Shown here: piece after piece, positions 1-8,914 of the stretch | How the letters are laid out: each line of letters opens with the position of its first letter | Position numbering within the stretch: the first letter of the stretch is position 1 | From: Pseudomonas fluorescens | Lineage (GTDB): Bacteria > Pseudomonadota > Gammaproteobacteria > Pseudomonadales > Pseudomonadaceae | Direction of reading: 5' to 3' | Assembly (NCBI RefSeq): GCF_004683905.1 | Contig: NZ_CP038438.1 | Span: 3,534,001-3,598,000, forward strand | DNA length: 64,000 nucleotides | Translations under genes and position numbers: made by a program | Notes under the pieces: generated by a model | What the model was told of the DNA's origin: nothing | What the model saw: the letters and a program-made list of their open reading frames with translations, nothing else | Databases searched by the model: none

Positions 1-828
1 GGCAAACTCAAGGCCATGGTCGAGAGCGGCAACGTGCAATGGGACGTGGTCGATGTCGAAGCCGATTTCGCCCTGCGCGCCGCTTCCGAAGGCCTGCTCG
101 AACCCCTCGATTTCAAAGTCATCCAGCGCGACAAGATCGACCCGCGTTTCGTCAGCGATTACGGCGTCGGCTCGTTCTTCTTCTCCTTCGTCCTCGGCTA
201 CAACGAAGGCAAGCTCGGCGCCGCCAAGCCGCAGGACTGGACCGCGCTGTTCGACACCAAGACCTACCCCGGCAAACGCGCGCTCTATAAATGGCCAAGC
301 CCCGGCGTGCTCGAACTGGCGCTGCTGGCCGACGGCGTAGCGGCTGACAAGCTCTACCCGCTGGATCTGGATCGCGCCTTCAAGAAACTCGACACCATCA
401 AGAAAGACATCGTCTGGTGGGGCGGCGGCGCGCAGTCGCAGCAACTGCTGGCCTCCGGTGAAGCGAGCATGGGTCAGTTCTGGAACGGCCGGATTCACGC
501 TCTGCAGGAAGACGGCGCGCCGGTGGGTGTGAGCTGGAAACAGAACCTGGTCATGGCCGACATTCTGGTAATTCCAAAAGGCTCGAAAAACAAGGACGCG
601 GCGATGAAGTTTCTGGCCAACGCCAGCAGTGCCAAAGGCCAGGCCGACTTCTCCAACCTGACCGCCTACGCCCCGGTCAACGTCGACAGCGTGGCGCGCC
701 TGGACTCGGTGCTGGCCCCGAACCTGCCGACGGCTTACGCCAAGGATCAGATCACTCTTGATTTCGCGTACTGGGCCAAGAACGGTCAAGCCATCGCGAC
801 ACGGTGGAACGAATGGCTGGTCAAATGA
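1..828 (+). CDS. Polyamine-type ABC transporter substrate-binding protein (5' partial)
   Basis: The reading frame is open from base 1, so the N-terminus with its signal peptide lies outside the window. The visible ~276 residues look like the second lobe of a PotD/PotF-type periplasmic binding protein: WDVVDVEADFALRAASEG, a VWWGGGAQSQQ segment and a C-terminal AIATRWNEWL. Its role is inferred to be capture of spermidine, putrescine or a related cationic solute for the permeases that follow. Its stop overlaps the first permease start as ATGA, so the four genes form one operon. The substrate cannot be read from sequence. Confidence 0.88.
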   Translation, partial: GKLKAMVESGNVQWDVVDVEADFALRAASEGLLEPLDFKVIQRDKIDPRFVSDYGVGSFFFSFVLGYNEGKLGAAKPQDWTALFDTKTYPGKRALYKWPSPGVLELALLADGVAADKLYPLDLDRAFKKLDTIKKDIVWWGGGAQSQQLLASGEASMGQFWNGRIHALQEDGAPVGVSWKQNLVMADILVIPKGSKNKDAAMKFLANASSAKGQADFSNLTAYAPVNVDSVARLDSVLAPNLPTAYAKDQITLDFAYWAKNGQAIATRWNEWLVK

Positions 829-1739
829 AAATGGCGGCTGCTGCGCCTCGTCCTGCAACGGTGACCGGGAGCGCCACCGGCGTTGCCGGCTCGACCCCCT
901 CTCTCAGACAACGCTGGAAAGGTGCCGGCAATCTCGCCCCGGCACTATTGTTCCTCGGTTTATTCTTCCTGGCGCCGTTGATTGGCCTGCTGTTGCGCGG
1001 CGTGCTGGAACCGACCCCGGGCCTTGGCAACTATGAACAACTGTTCGCCAACTCGGCGTATGCACGGGTGCTGCTCAACACCTTTTCGGTGGCCGGACTG
1101 GTAACGATTTTCAGCCTGTTGCTGGGCTTTCCGCTGGCCTGGGCGATCACCCTGGTACCGCGCGGCTGGGGCCGCTGGATTCTCAACATCGTGCTGCTGT
1201 CGATGTGGACCAGCCTGCTCGCCCGCACCTATTCGTGGCTGGTGTTGCTGCAAGCCTCGGGCGTGATCAACAAGGCGCTGATGGCGCTGGGGATCATCGA
1301 TCAGCCGCTGGAAATGGTGCACAACCTGACCGGTGTGGTGATCGGCATGAGCTACATCATGATCCCGTTCATCGTCCTGCCGTTGCAGGCGACCATGCAG
1401 GCCATCGACCCGATGATCCTGCAGGCCGGTTCGATCTGCGGCGCCAGCCCGTGGACCAACTTCTTCCGGGTGTTCCTGCCGCTGTGCCGGCCGGGTCTGG
1501 CATCCGGCGGGTTGATGGTGTTCGTGATGTCGCTCGGTTACTACGTCACCCCGGCGCTGCTCGGCGGGGCGCAGAACATGATGCTGCCGGAGTTCATCAT
1601 TCAGCAGGTGCAATCGTTCCTCAACTGGGGCCTGGCCAGTGCCGGCGCCGCGTTGCTGATCGCGATCACGCTGGTGCTGTTCTACTTCTACCTGAAGCTT
1701 CAGCCGGAATCCCCGGTTGGCGCCAGCAACGCGAGGTAA
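825..1739 (+). CDS. ABC transporter permease, PotB/PotH type
   Basis: Inner-membrane permease of about 304 residues. After a ~35-residue polar N-terminus there are six hydrophobic segments, beginning APALLFLGLFFLAPLIGLLL, and an EAA-type cytoplasmic loop near AGSICGASPWTNFFRVFLPL that docks the ATPase. I chose the ATG at 825 because it overlaps the stop of the binding protein (ATGA). A GTG at 804 and ATGs at 813 and 831 are in frame alternatives. It is the first of two permeases in a polyamine-type importer; the partner starts 6 nt downstream. Confidence 0.9.
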   Translation: MKMAAAAPRPATVTGSATGVAGSTPSLRQRWKGAGNLAPALLFLGLFFLAPLIGLLLRGVLEPTPGLGNYEQLFANSAYARVLLNTFSVAGLVTIFSLLLGFPLAWAITLVPRGWGRWILNIVLLSMWTSLLARTYSWLVLLQASGVINKALMALGIIDQPLEMVHNLTGVVIGMSYIMIPFIVLPLQATMQAIDPMILQAGSICGASPWTNFFRVFLPLCRPGLASGGLMVFVMSLGYYVTPALLGGAQNMMLPEFIIQQVQSFLNWGLASAGAALLIAITLVLFYFYLKLQPESPVGASNAR

Positions 1740-1745
1740 GCCGAG

Positions 1746-2555
1746 ATGCTCCTGACTCCCAATGCCATGAGCCGCCGGATGCGTTTCGGCTTGTATGCAA
1801 CCACCGGACTGATCGGTTTGTTCCTGCTGTTGCCGATCGTGTTCATCGTCCTGCTGTCGTTCGGCTCGTCGCAGTGGCTGGTGTTCCCACCGCCGGGCTG
1901 GACGCTGAAATGGTACGGTCAGTTCTTCTCCAACGCCGACTGGATGAACGCTGCGGCGGCCAGCCTCAAGGTTGCCGTGCTGACCACGATTTGCGCCGTG
2001 GCCCTCGGTCTGCCAACCGCGTTTGCTCTGGTGCGCGGGCGCTTCCCCGGTCGGGAAATGCTCTACGGCCTGTTCACCCTGCCGATGATCGTGCCGCTGG
2101 TGATCATCGCGGTGGCGGTGTACGCGCTATTTCTCAAGCTCGGTTACACCGGGACCATGTTTGCCTTCGTGGTCAGCCATGTGATCGTCGCGCTGCCGTT
2201 CACCATCATCTCGATCATCAACTCGCTGAAGCTGTTCGATCAGTCGATTGAAGACGCGGCGGTGATCTGCGGCGCCTCACGCCTGCAAGCGGTGTTCAAG
2301 GTGACGTTCCCGGCGATCCGTCCGGGCATGGTCGCCGGCGCCCTCTTCGCCTTTCTGGTTTCGTGGGACGAAGTGGTGCTCAGCGTGATGATGGCCAGCC
2401 CGACCCTGCAAACCCTTCCCGTAAAAATGTGGACCACTTTGCGCCAGGACCTGACCCCGGTGATCGCCGTCGCTTCGACGCTGCTGATCGGCCTGTCGGT
2501 ATTGGTCATGGTGATCGCCGCCGCGCTGCGCCGGCGCAACGAAATCAGCGCCTGA
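1746..2555 (+). CDS. ABC transporter permease, PotC/PotI type
   Basis: Second inner-membrane permease of the importer, 269 residues. It has about six membrane spans and an EAA loop around DAAVICGASRLQAVFKVTFP, which fits the BPD_transp_1 superfamily. The family pairs as a heterodimer with the upstream PotB-like subunit and couples to the ATPase encoded next. It starts 6 nt after the previous stop, and the ATPase begins 17 nt after its own stop, so translation is probably coupled. Confidence 0.9.
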   Translation: MLLTPNAMSRRMRFGLYATTGLIGLFLLLPIVFIVLLSFGSSQWLVFPPPGWTLKWYGQFFSNADWMNAAAASLKVAVLTTICAVALGLPTAFALVRGRFPGREMLYGLFTLPMIVPLVIIAVAVYALFLKLGYTGTMFAFVVSHVIVALPFTIISIINSLKLFDQSIEDAAVICGASRLQAVFKVTFPAIRPGMVAGALFAFLVSWDEVVLSVMMASPTLQTLPVKMWTTLRQDLTPVIAVASTLLIGLSVLVMVIAAALRRRNEISA

Positions 2556-2572
2556 GCGCCCAGGAGTACGAC

Positions 2573-3727
2573 ATGAGTGCCGTGATCAAAGACGCATCCC
2601 AGCAGAACGACAAACCCCTGGTCAGCCTGCGCAATCTGAACAAGCACTACGGCGACTTTGCCGCCGTCGACAACATCTCGCTGGACATCAAGGACGGCGA
2701 GTTCCTGACCTTCCTCGGTTCCAGCGGCTCGGGCAAAAGCACCACGCTGTCGATGCTCGCCGGGTTCGAAACCCCGAGCAGCGGCGAGATCCTGGTCAAC
2801 GGTCAGTCGCTGGTCAACGTGCCGCCGCACAAACGCGACATCGGCATGGTGTTCCAGCGCTATTCGCTGTTCCCGCATCTGTCGGTGCGCGACAACATCG
2901 CTTTCCCGTTGGCGATCCGCAAACTCGCCGCCGCCGAACGTGACAAGCGTGTCGATGCGATGTTGAAACTGGTGCAGCTCGAACAATTCGCCCATCGCCG
3001 CCCTTCGCAACTCTCTGGCGGCCAGCAGCAACGCGTCGCCATCGCCCGGGCGCTGGTCTACGAGCCACGCATTCTGCTGATGGACGAACCGCTCGGTGCG
3101 CTGGACAAAAAACTGCGTGAAGACCTGCAGGATGAACTGCGCCAATTGCATCGGCGCCTAGGCATCACCATCGTCTACGTCACCCACGATCAGGAAGAAG
3201 CCATGCGTCTGTCGCAGCGCATCGCGATTTTCAGTCACGGCAAGATTGTTGGTTTGGGCAGCGGTTATGACCTGTATCAGAATCCGCCGAATGCGTTTGT
3301 CGCGTCGTTCCTCGGCAACTCGAACTTCCTCAAGCTCAAGGCGCAGGGCAATGCGGCGGCTTCGTTTGAAGGACAGTCATTGTCGATTCGCCTGACTGCC
3401 GGCTTGCACACCGAGCAGGATGTGCTGCTGATGGTGCGTCCGGAAAAGGCGGTGGCGCTGAGCGTGCAACAGGCGAGCGAAGAGCCGCTGGCGGCGGGTT
3501 GGAATGAGGTGTCGGCGCAAGTGGTGGAAGTGTTGTTTCTTGGCGAAAGCCAGACCTGCAGCGTGGTGACGTCGGGCGGTACTTCGATGACGGTTAAAGC
3601 GCTGTCGGCGGCGGGCATGCCGCTCAAGGCTGGCGATCCGGTGCGAGTGCGCTGGGCCACGGCGGATGCCTGCGTCTACACCGAATGGGCTGAAAGCGAC
3701 CTCAACAAAGCCGCCGGCGCCCACTGA
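2573..3727 (+). CDS. ABC transporter ATP-binding protein, PotA/PotG type
   Basis: Cytoplasmic ATPase of 384 residues that powers the importer. Visible motifs are Walker A GSSGSGKST, the signature LSGGQQQR, Walker B ILLMDEP and the switch histidine in VTHDQEEA. The C-terminal ~130 residues match the position of a TOBE regulatory domain. The frame is open further upstream, but AGGAG about 6 nt before the ATG at 2573 and the stop of the permease at 2555 support this start. It is the last gene before a REP hairpin followed by a T run. Confidence 0.93.
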   Translation: MSAVIKDASQQNDKPLVSLRNLNKHYGDFAAVDNISLDIKDGEFLTFLGSSGSGKSTTLSMLAGFETPSSGEILVNGQSLVNVPPHKRDIGMVFQRYSLFPHLSVRDNIAFPLAIRKLAAAERDKRVDAMLKLVQLEQFAHRRPSQLSGGQQQRVAIARALVYEPRILLMDEPLGALDKKLREDLQDELRQLHRRLGITIVYVTHDQEEAMRLSQRIAIFSHGKIVGLGSGYDLYQNPPNAFVASFLGNSNFLKLKAQGNAAASFEGQSLSIRLTAGLHTEQDVLLMVRPEKAVALSVQQASEEPLAAGWNEVSAQVVEVLFLGESQTCSVVTSGGTSMTVKALSAAGMPLKAGDPVRVRWATADACVYTEWAESDLNKAAGAH

Positions 3728-3754
3728 GGATCTCGGTAACCCCGCAAATCCCCT

Positions 3755-3850
3755 TGTGGGAGCGGGCTTGCTCGCGAAGGCGGTGTGTCAGTCACTGTTT
3801 ATGTTGAATGACACACCGCCTTCGCGAGCAAGCCCGCTCCCACAGTTTTT
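3755..3850. repeat. REP inverted-repeat pair, probable terminator of the ABC operon
   Basis: The two 36-bp arms (3755-3790 and 3809-3844) are perfect reverse complements built on the Pseudomonas TGTGGGAGCGGGCTTGCTCG motif. A run of seven Ts follows the right arm on the plus strand. The element sits between convergent genes (ABC operon and map), so it can act as a rho-independent terminator as well as a REP doublet. Confidence 0.85.
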
Positions 3851-3859
3851 TTGTGGCGC

Positions 3860-4651
3860 TCAGCTAATCGGTGCAAATCCTTCAATCTGATCCGGCCACG
3901 CCGTGAGAATTTCGAAACCGGTTTCGGTCACCGCGACCATATGCTCCCACTGCGCCGACAGCGAGCCATCCTTGGTCAGCACCGTCCAGCCGTCCGGCAT
4001 GTTCTTCACGTGGCGCTTGCCGGCATTGAGCATGGGTTCGACGGTGAAGATCATCCCCGCCTTGAGCTTCATGCCCTGATTGGGAAAACCGTAATGCAGG
4101 ATCTGCGGTTCATCGTGATACACCTTGCCAATGCCATGCCCGCAGTACTCGCGCACCACGCTGAAACCTTCGCTCTCCGCCAGGCTCTGGATCGCATGAC
4201 CGATGTCGCCCAGTGTCGCGCCCGGACGCACCATGCGGATGCCCGCGCACATCGCGTCGTAGGTGGTCTTGATCAGGTGTTGTGCTTCAGGCGTCGCCTC
4301 GCCGACCACGTACATGCGGCTGGTGTCGCCGAACCAGCCATCCTTGATTACCGCGATGTCGAGGTTGACGATGTCGCCATCCTTCAGCGGCGTGCCCGAC
4401 GGGATGCCGTGGCACACCACATCGTTGACCGAGGCGCAGACGGTTTTCGGGAAGCCGTGATAACCGACGTTGGCCGGAATGGCTTTCTGCACGTTGACGA
4501 TGTAGTCGTTGCACAACCGATCCAGCTCATCGGTCGTCACCCCAGCCTTGACGTGCGGCACCAGCATCGCCAGCACTTCGGCGGCGAGTTTGCCCGCCGC
4601 GCGCGACTTCGCGATTTCCGCAGGGGTATTGATCTTGATCTGATTTCTCAT
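3860..4651 (-). CDS. map: Methionine aminopeptidase, type I
   Basis: Removes the initiator methionine from nascent proteins in the cytoplasm. The 263-residue length fits bacterial type I enzymes. The metal ligands are all visible: Asp in VNLDIAV and in GWFGDTSRMY, His in GHGIGK, Glu in FTVEPML and Glu in QWEHMVAV. The start at 4651 is set by an ATGA overlap with the upstream ParD-like gene and by the MRNQIKI N-terminus; the open frame extends further but without family similarity. The pairing with a ParD-like gene suggests this may be a second map copy rather than the housekeeping one. Confidence 0.95.
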   Translation of the reverse strand: MRNQIKINTPAEIAKSRAAGKLAAEVLAMLVPHVKAGVTTDELDRLCNDYIVNVQKAIPANVGYHGFPKTVCASVNDVVCHGIPSGTPLKDGDIVNLDIAVIKDGWFGDTSRMYVVGEATPEAQHLIKTTYDAMCAGIRMVRPGATLGDIGHAIQSLAESEGFSVVREYCGHGIGKVYHDEPQILHYGFPNQGMKLKAGMIFTVEPMLNAGKRHVKNMPDGWTVLTKDGSLSAQWEHMVAVTETGFEILTAWPDQIEGFAPIS

Positions 4652-4875
4652 GCGCTGACGGCTTCCTGAGTCAGTTGATGCAGATCCAGCCCACCGTTCT
4701 GTTCGGCGCGGATCAGCAAGCGGCAAATGGCGCTGTGGTCGAGGTTGGGGTGCAGCTCGGCGAGCATGCCGATGCGCATCCAGTGCTCGGCCTGCGCGTT
4801 GATCGAGCGGCTGAGCGCGGTGCTGGAGATGCGCAGGTTCTCGTGCATGTCTTCTGAAATCTTTACGATGCCCAT
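4648..4875 (-). CDS. ParD-like small protein
   Basis: A 75-residue protein starting MGIVKISEDMHENLR. Its N-terminal beta strand followed by helices resembles the ParD_like family, with a ribbon-helix-helix-like layout. No ParE-type toxin is adjacent; instead its stop overlaps the map start (ATGA), so the two are translationally coupled. An inverted repeat ATACGA-N12-TCGTAT lies just upstream and could be an autoregulatory operator. Function is unknown. An antitoxin role is only suggested by family resemblance. Confidence 0.7.
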   Translation of the reverse strand: MGIVKISEDMHENLRISSTALSRSINAQAEHWMRIGMLAELHPNLDHSAICRLLIRAEQNGGLDLHQLTQEAVSA

Positions 4876-4886
4876 ATCCGAATCCG

Positions 4887-4910
4887 ATACGAAGTGTATA
4901 TGGATCGTAT
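4887..4910 (-). promoter_or_regulatory. Inverted repeat, candidate operator for the ParD-like/map operon
   Basis: ATACGA (4887-4892) and TCGTAT (4905-4910) form a perfect 6-bp inverted repeat with a 12-nt spacer, 12-35 bp upstream of the ParD-like start. The placement fits autoregulation by a ribbon-helix-helix protein, but this is inference. Confidence 0.35.
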
Positions 4911-4968
4911 ACTAGCCAAGGGACGCCCACGATTGCAAACCTTGCGCACGGCTTGCCAAATCGCGGGC

Positions 4969-4994
4969 AAAAAAAAGCTGCCCAAAGAGGCAGC
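4969..4994 (-). terminator. Rho-independent terminator (minus strand)
   Basis: On the minus strand GCTGCC and GGCAGC pair around a TCTTTG loop and are followed directly by eight Ts. It lies upstream of the ParD-like gene and downstream of a Pho-box promoter, with no annotated gene between them. It therefore ends either a very short RNA or a leader. Confidence 0.8.
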
Positions 4995-5021
4995 AAAAAC
5001 TTTAAGAACACGCGATGTATT
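4969..5021 (-). ncRNA. Putative Pho-regulated small RNA or attenuated leader (~53 nt)
   Basis: Predicted from its signals: a Pho box at 5045-5062, a -10-like TATCCT at 5028-5033, an expected start near 5021 and an intrinsic terminator ending at 4969. The resulting transcript would be about 50-55 nt with a U-rich 3' end, the layout of a phosphate-starvation-induced small RNA. Alternatively it is a leader whose terminator attenuates the ParD-like/map operon. I recognise no known RNA family. Confidence 0.4.
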
Positions 5022-5027
5022 GGGGTC

Positions 5028-5062
5028 AGGATAGACGCCGGATAATGACAGTGTCATGACAG
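5028..5062 (-). promoter_or_regulatory. Pho box with -10 element
   Basis: On the minus strand CTGTCATGACACTGTCAT (5062-5045) is two exact CTGTCAT heptamers separated by 4 nt, the PhoB-binding layout. TATCCT follows after 11 nt, the usual spacing in PhoB-activated promoters, where the box replaces the -35. The orientation points away from the Ppx/GppA gene at 5173. Control of that gene from ~110 bp upstream in inverted orientation is a less typical alternative. Confidence 0.75.
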
Positions 5063-5172
5063 CCAACAATTCACTGAACCGCCCCTGCCCCGTCATCAGG
5101 ATGTCATCAAGCGCACCGCAGAATCCTCGCAAACCGTCTTGAGCCTTCGACGGATGTTTCGCAGGGATTCCC

Positions 5173-6108
5173 ATGAAAGAAGACGCCTCGCTGTTTGCCG
5201 CCATCGACCTGGGTTCGAATGCGTTTCGGATGATGATCGGCCAGTCGGTGCGCAGTCGTAAGGGTTTCATGATTCAGGAAGTCAAAACCCTGCGTGAACC
5301 GGTGCGGCTGGCCGAGGGCTTCGACGGCGGTGCGCTGGACGAAATGGCGCTGGATCGTGGCTGGCAGGCGCTGGCGCGGTTCGGCAAGAAACTGCGCGGC
5401 TTCGAGGCCGGCAAGGTGCGGGCCGTGGCGACCAGCGCGGTGCGCGAGGCCGACAATGCGCAGTTGTTTCTGCACAGTGCCGAACGCCATCTCGGGTTTC
5501 GCATCGACGTCATTTCCGGCCATGAAGAGGCGCAACTGGTGTATGCCGGCGTCGCCCACTCCCTGCCGGGGGCGGAGGACATGCGGCTGGTGGTAGACAT
5601 TGGCGGTGGTTCCACCGAGCTGATTCTCGGCCAGGGGTCGCAACCGTTGCTCACCGAAAGCATCGCCATTGGCAGCGGCACACTGGGCGCACGCTATTTC
5701 CCTGACGGGCGCATCGCGCCCGGTGCGCTGCAGGAAGCCGAGCGCGTGGCGATCCTGCAATTCGAAAAAGTCGCCCGTCGCTATCGCGCGCAGGGCTGGC
5801 AGCAAACCATTGGCTCGTCGGGCACGGCGCGGATGCTGGCGAAGGTGCTCAAGGCTAATCGCTTGAATGACTTCGGTCAGGACGGCATTACCTATGGTGG
5901 GTTGTTGCGCCTGTCGCTGTTGCTGCTGAAGGTGAAGAACGTGCAGCAGTTGAAACTCGCCGGTCTGCAACCGCATCGCCAGAGCATCCTCCCGGGAGGG
6001 CTGGTGCTGATGCTGGCGGCGTTCAAGGTGTTTGGCATTTCGCAGATGGTGCCGTCGGAACCGGGGCTGCGCCTCGGTGTGTTGCACGGCTTGATGAGCC
6101 GTCACTGA
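5173..6108 (+). CDS. Ppx/GppA-family phosphatase
   Basis: A 311-residue protein of the exopolyphosphatase/guanosine pentaphosphatase family, ASKHA fold. Motifs are the N-terminal AAIDLGSNAFRMMIG phosphate-binding loop, the VVDIGGGSTELI second phosphate loop and GSSGTARML near residue 217. It is shorter than full-length Ppx (~500 residues) because the C-terminal HD-like part is absent, typical of the short paralogue. It would hydrolyse polyphosphate or pppGpp. AGGGA precedes the ATG. The nearby Pho box makes a link with phosphate metabolism attractive but unproven. Confidence 0.88.
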   Translation: MKEDASLFAAIDLGSNAFRMMIGQSVRSRKGFMIQEVKTLREPVRLAEGFDGGALDEMALDRGWQALARFGKKLRGFEAGKVRAVATSAVREADNAQLFLHSAERHLGFRIDVISGHEEAQLVYAGVAHSLPGAEDMRLVVDIGGGSTELILGQGSQPLLTESIAIGSGTLGARYFPDGRIAPGALQEAERVAILQFEKVARRYRAQGWQQTIGSSGTARMLAKVLKANRLNDFGQDGITYGGLLRLSLLLLKVKNVQQLKLAGLQPHRQSILPGGLVLMLAAFKVFGISQMVPSEPGLRLGVLHGLMSRH

Positions 6109-6125
6109 CCAATCACTGAACCCAG

Positions 6126-6214
6126 TGTGGGAGCGGGCTTGCTCGCGAAGGCGGAGTGTCAGTCGAAAATTATTTAGCTGACACTCCGCTTTCGCGAGCA
6201 AGCCCGCTCCCACA
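6126..6214. repeat. REP inverted-repeat pair
   Basis: Arms of 37 bp (6126-6162 and 6178-6214) carry the TGTGGGAGCGGGCTTGCTCG core and its reverse complement, with one mismatch, between the convergent phosphatase and metE genes. The right arm is followed by GGTTTT on the plus strand. Confidence 0.85.
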
Positions 6215-6233
6215 GGTTTTGGTGGTTGTCCTC

Positions 6234-8522
6234 TCAGGCCAGTTCTTTGCGGAGCTGGCGGGCGGCGGCAACCATGTGCACCAGCGCCGCTTCAGTCTCC
6301 GGCCAGCCACGGGTTTTCAGACCGCAATCCGGGTTGACCCACAACCGCTCCGCCGGAATCCGCTGCGCCGCCTTGCGCAGCAAATTGGCCATCTCCGAAG
6401 CATCGGGAACGCGAGGCGAGTGAATGTCGTAGACGCCCGGCCCGATCTCGTTCGGGTAATCGAATGCTTCAAAGGCATTGAGCAGTTCCATGTCCGAACG
6501 CGAGGTTTCGATGGTGATCACGTCGGCGTCCATGGCGGCGATGGACTCGATCACATCATTGAACTCGCTGTAGCACATGTGCGTATGGATCTGCGTTTCG
6601 TCGCGTACACCGGAGGCACACAGGCGGAACGCTTCGGTGGCCCAATCCAGATAGTGCTGCCATTGCGCGCGGCGCAGCGGCAGACCTTCGCGGAATGCGG
6701 CTTCGTCGATCTGCACGATCCTGATCCCGGCGGCTTCCAGATCCACCACTTCATCACGGATCGCCAGCGCCAGTTGCCGCGCCTGCACTTCACGGGACAC
6801 GTCTTCGCGGGGGAACGACCACATCAGCATGGTCACCGGGCCGGTCAGCATGCCTTTAATAACCTTGTCGGTCAGGCCCTGGGCGTAGCGAATCCACTCC
6901 ACGGTCATGGCTTGCGGGCGGCTCAAGTCACCGAAGATCACCGCCGGTTTCACGCAGCGCGAACCGTAGCTCTGCACCCAGCCGAAACGGGTGAACACGT
7001 AGCCATCCAACTGCTCGGCGAAGTACTCGACCATGTCGTTGCGTTCGGCTTCACCGTGCACCAGCACATCAAGGCCCAACTGTTCCTGGATTTGCACGGC
7101 GTGGCGAATTTCGCTGTACATGGCTTCGGTGTATTCGGCTTCGCTCAGTTTGCCTTGCTTGAACGACTGACGCGCCAGGCGGATCGACGCAGTTTGCGGA
7201 AACGAACCGATAGTGGTGGTCGGGAACAGTGGCAAATCGAGGCCGGCGCGCTGCTTGGCGATGCGCTGGGTAAACGGCGATTGGCGCTGGCTGTCCTGCG
7301 CGGTAATGGCCGCCACACGGGCCTGCACTGCCGGTTTGTGAATACGTGGCGAGGCGGCGCGGCTGGTCTGTACCGAGCGGCTTTGGGCCAAGGCGCGGAG
7401 CACTTTCGGCGCTTCCGGCTCGCTGACCGCCTGCGCCAGCACGGCGACTTCCTCGCACTTCTGCACGGCAAACGCCAGCCAGCTTTTCAGCTCGGCATCG
7501 AGCTGGTCTTCGCGGTTCAGATCCACTGGGCTGTGCAGCAAGGAGCACGATGGCGCGACCCACAGGCGATCACCCAAGCGCTCATGTGCATGCTGCAAAG
7601 TCGCCAGCGCATGTTCCAGGTCGCAGCGCCAGACGTTGCGGCCGTTGACCACACCCAGCGACAGCACTTTGTAGGCCGGCAGGCGATCAAGGATGGTCGG
7701 GTACTGTTCCGCTGCACGTACCAGGTCGATGTGCAAACCGTCGACCGGCAGATTGGCGGCCAGACCGAGGTTCTCTTCCAGACCACCGAAGTAAGTGGCG
7801 AGCAGTTTCTTCAGCGGATCACGCTGGATCTGGTTGTACGCACGCTCGAAAGCGTTCTTCCATTCCTGCGGCAGGTCAAGCACCAGAATCGGCTCGTCGA
7901 TCTGCACCCATTCCACACCGAGTGCGGCCAGCCGGGCGAAGATCTGCCCGTACAGCGGCAGCAAACGATCAAGCAATTCCAGCTTGTCGAACTCGGCGCC
8001 TTTGGCCTTGCCCAGCCATAGATAAGTCAGTGGGCCGATGATCACCGGTTTGACGTTATGACCGAGGGCACGGGCCTCTTCGACTTCTTCGAACAACTGT
8101 TCCCATCCGAGCTGGAACTGTTGATCAACGCTGAATTCCGGGACCAGATAGTGGTAGTTGGTGTCGAACCACTTGGTCATTTCCTGGGCGTGCGCACCGC
8201 CGCAGCAGCTGTCGCTGACGCCACGAGCCATGCCGAACAGGGTCTGCAGCGTGGCTTTGCCGTCGTGCGGTCGGAAGCGCTCGGGAATCACGCCGAACAT
8301 CAGCGAGTGGGTCAGCACCTGGTCGTACCAGGCGAAATCGCCCACTGGCAGCAGCTCGATGCCGGCGTTCTTCTGCAAGTCCCAGTGGGCCTTGCGTAAT
8401 TCACGACCCACTTCACGCAGGCCGGCCTCGTTCAGTTCTCCTTTCCAGAACGCCTCTTGCGCTTTTTTCAGTTCGCGGTCGCGACCGATGCGCGGAAATC
8501 CGAGGGAATGGGCCAGTGCCAT
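6234..8522 (-). CDS. metE: Cobalamin-independent methionine synthase
   Basis: Transfers the methyl group of 5-methyltetrahydropteroyltri-glutamate to homocysteine in the last step of methionine synthesis. The 762-residue protein begins [21 protein letters not shown], the diagnostic N-terminus. Zinc ligands appear in [10 protein letters not shown] (His and Cys) and [11 protein letters not shown] (Cys). The frame runs 12 codons further upstream, but GGAG upstream of 8522 and the family N-terminus favour this ATG. It is divergent from the sulfur-amino-acid pair at 8915-11460. Confidence 0.96.
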   Translation of the reverse strand: MALAHSLGFPRIGRDRELKKAQEAFWKGELNEAGLREVGRELRKAHWDLQKNAGIELLPVGDFAWYDQVLTHSLMFGVIPERFRPHDGKATLQTLFGMARGVSDSCCGGAHAQEMTKWFDTNYHYLVPEFSVDQQFQLGWEQLFEEVEEARALGHNVKPVIIGPLTYLWLGKAKGAEFDKLELLDRLLPLYGQIFARLAALGVEWVQIDEPILVLDLPQEWKNAFERAYNQIQRDPLKKLLATYFGGLEENLGLAANLPVDGLHIDLVRAAEQYPTILDRLPAYKVLSLGVVNGRNVWRCDLEHALATLQHAHERLGDRLWVAPSCSLLHSPVDLNREDQLDAELKSWLAFAVQKCEEVAVLAQAVSEPEAPKVLRALAQSRSVQTSRAASPRIHKPAVQARVAAITAQDSQRQSPFTQRIAKQRAGLDLPLFPTTTIGSFPQTASIRLARQSFKQGKLSEAEYTEAMYSEIRHAVQIQEQLGLDVLVHGEAERNDMVEYFAEQLDGYVFTRFGWVQSYGSRCVKPAVIFGDLSRPQAMTVEWIRYAQGLTDKVIKGMLTGPVTMLMWSFPREDVSREVQARQLALAIRDEVVDLEAAGIRIVQIDEAAFREGLPLRRAQWQHYLDWATEAFRLCASGVRDETQIHTHMCYSEFNDVIESIAAMDADVITIETSRSDMELLNAFEAFDYPNEIGPGVYDIHSPRVPDASEMANLLRKAAQRIPAERLWVNPDCGLKTRGWPETEAALVHMVAAARQLRKELA

Positions 8523-8914
8523 GACAAACAACTCCAATGTCTTGTTGATGGCGGCCATTGTCAGGATCAGCCTCTAGTGAGACAAACTCATTTTAATCTT
8601 GATGATCACAAGTTTCCCTCATGATCAGCTGTCGGCCGTATGCCCGCTGAAAACACGATTCGCCCTGCAGGATATTCCTACGCAGATCAAGCTTTGAGGG
8701 ACGCTCACGACGCCCTTTCAATACTCGATGGCGCCTTGATGTAAACCCTCTGAAACCGGGCGCTTGCAGGCTGCGATTCTGTTCTATGGTTAGATCGAAA
8801 TGGCTGGCGCAGCGGCGGGTTAAAGGTTGCGACGGATCATGTCTAAGCCTATGTTGCACGCGAGCTTTTCCCCGCGAATGGAACGCGATCAACACCACTA
8901 CAAGAGGTGAAGAA
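8523..8914. promoter_or_regulatory. metE / cystathionine synthase divergent intergenic region
   Basis: About 390 bp without a convincing gene. TGAGACAAACTCA (8578-8590) is a perfect interrupted palindrome (TGAG-N5-CTCA), close to the TGAA-N5-TTCA layout of MetR sites. It lies ~56 bp upstream of metE. Two TGATCA palindromes follow on the plus side. It probably holds promoters for both directions; MetR control is inference, and no metR gene is in the window. Confidence 0.4.

Noticed and set aside
6156..8021. 621-codon plus-strand frame opposite metE
   Set aside because: It lies wholly antisense to a highly conserved enzyme gene and starts inside a REP; no recognisable domains.
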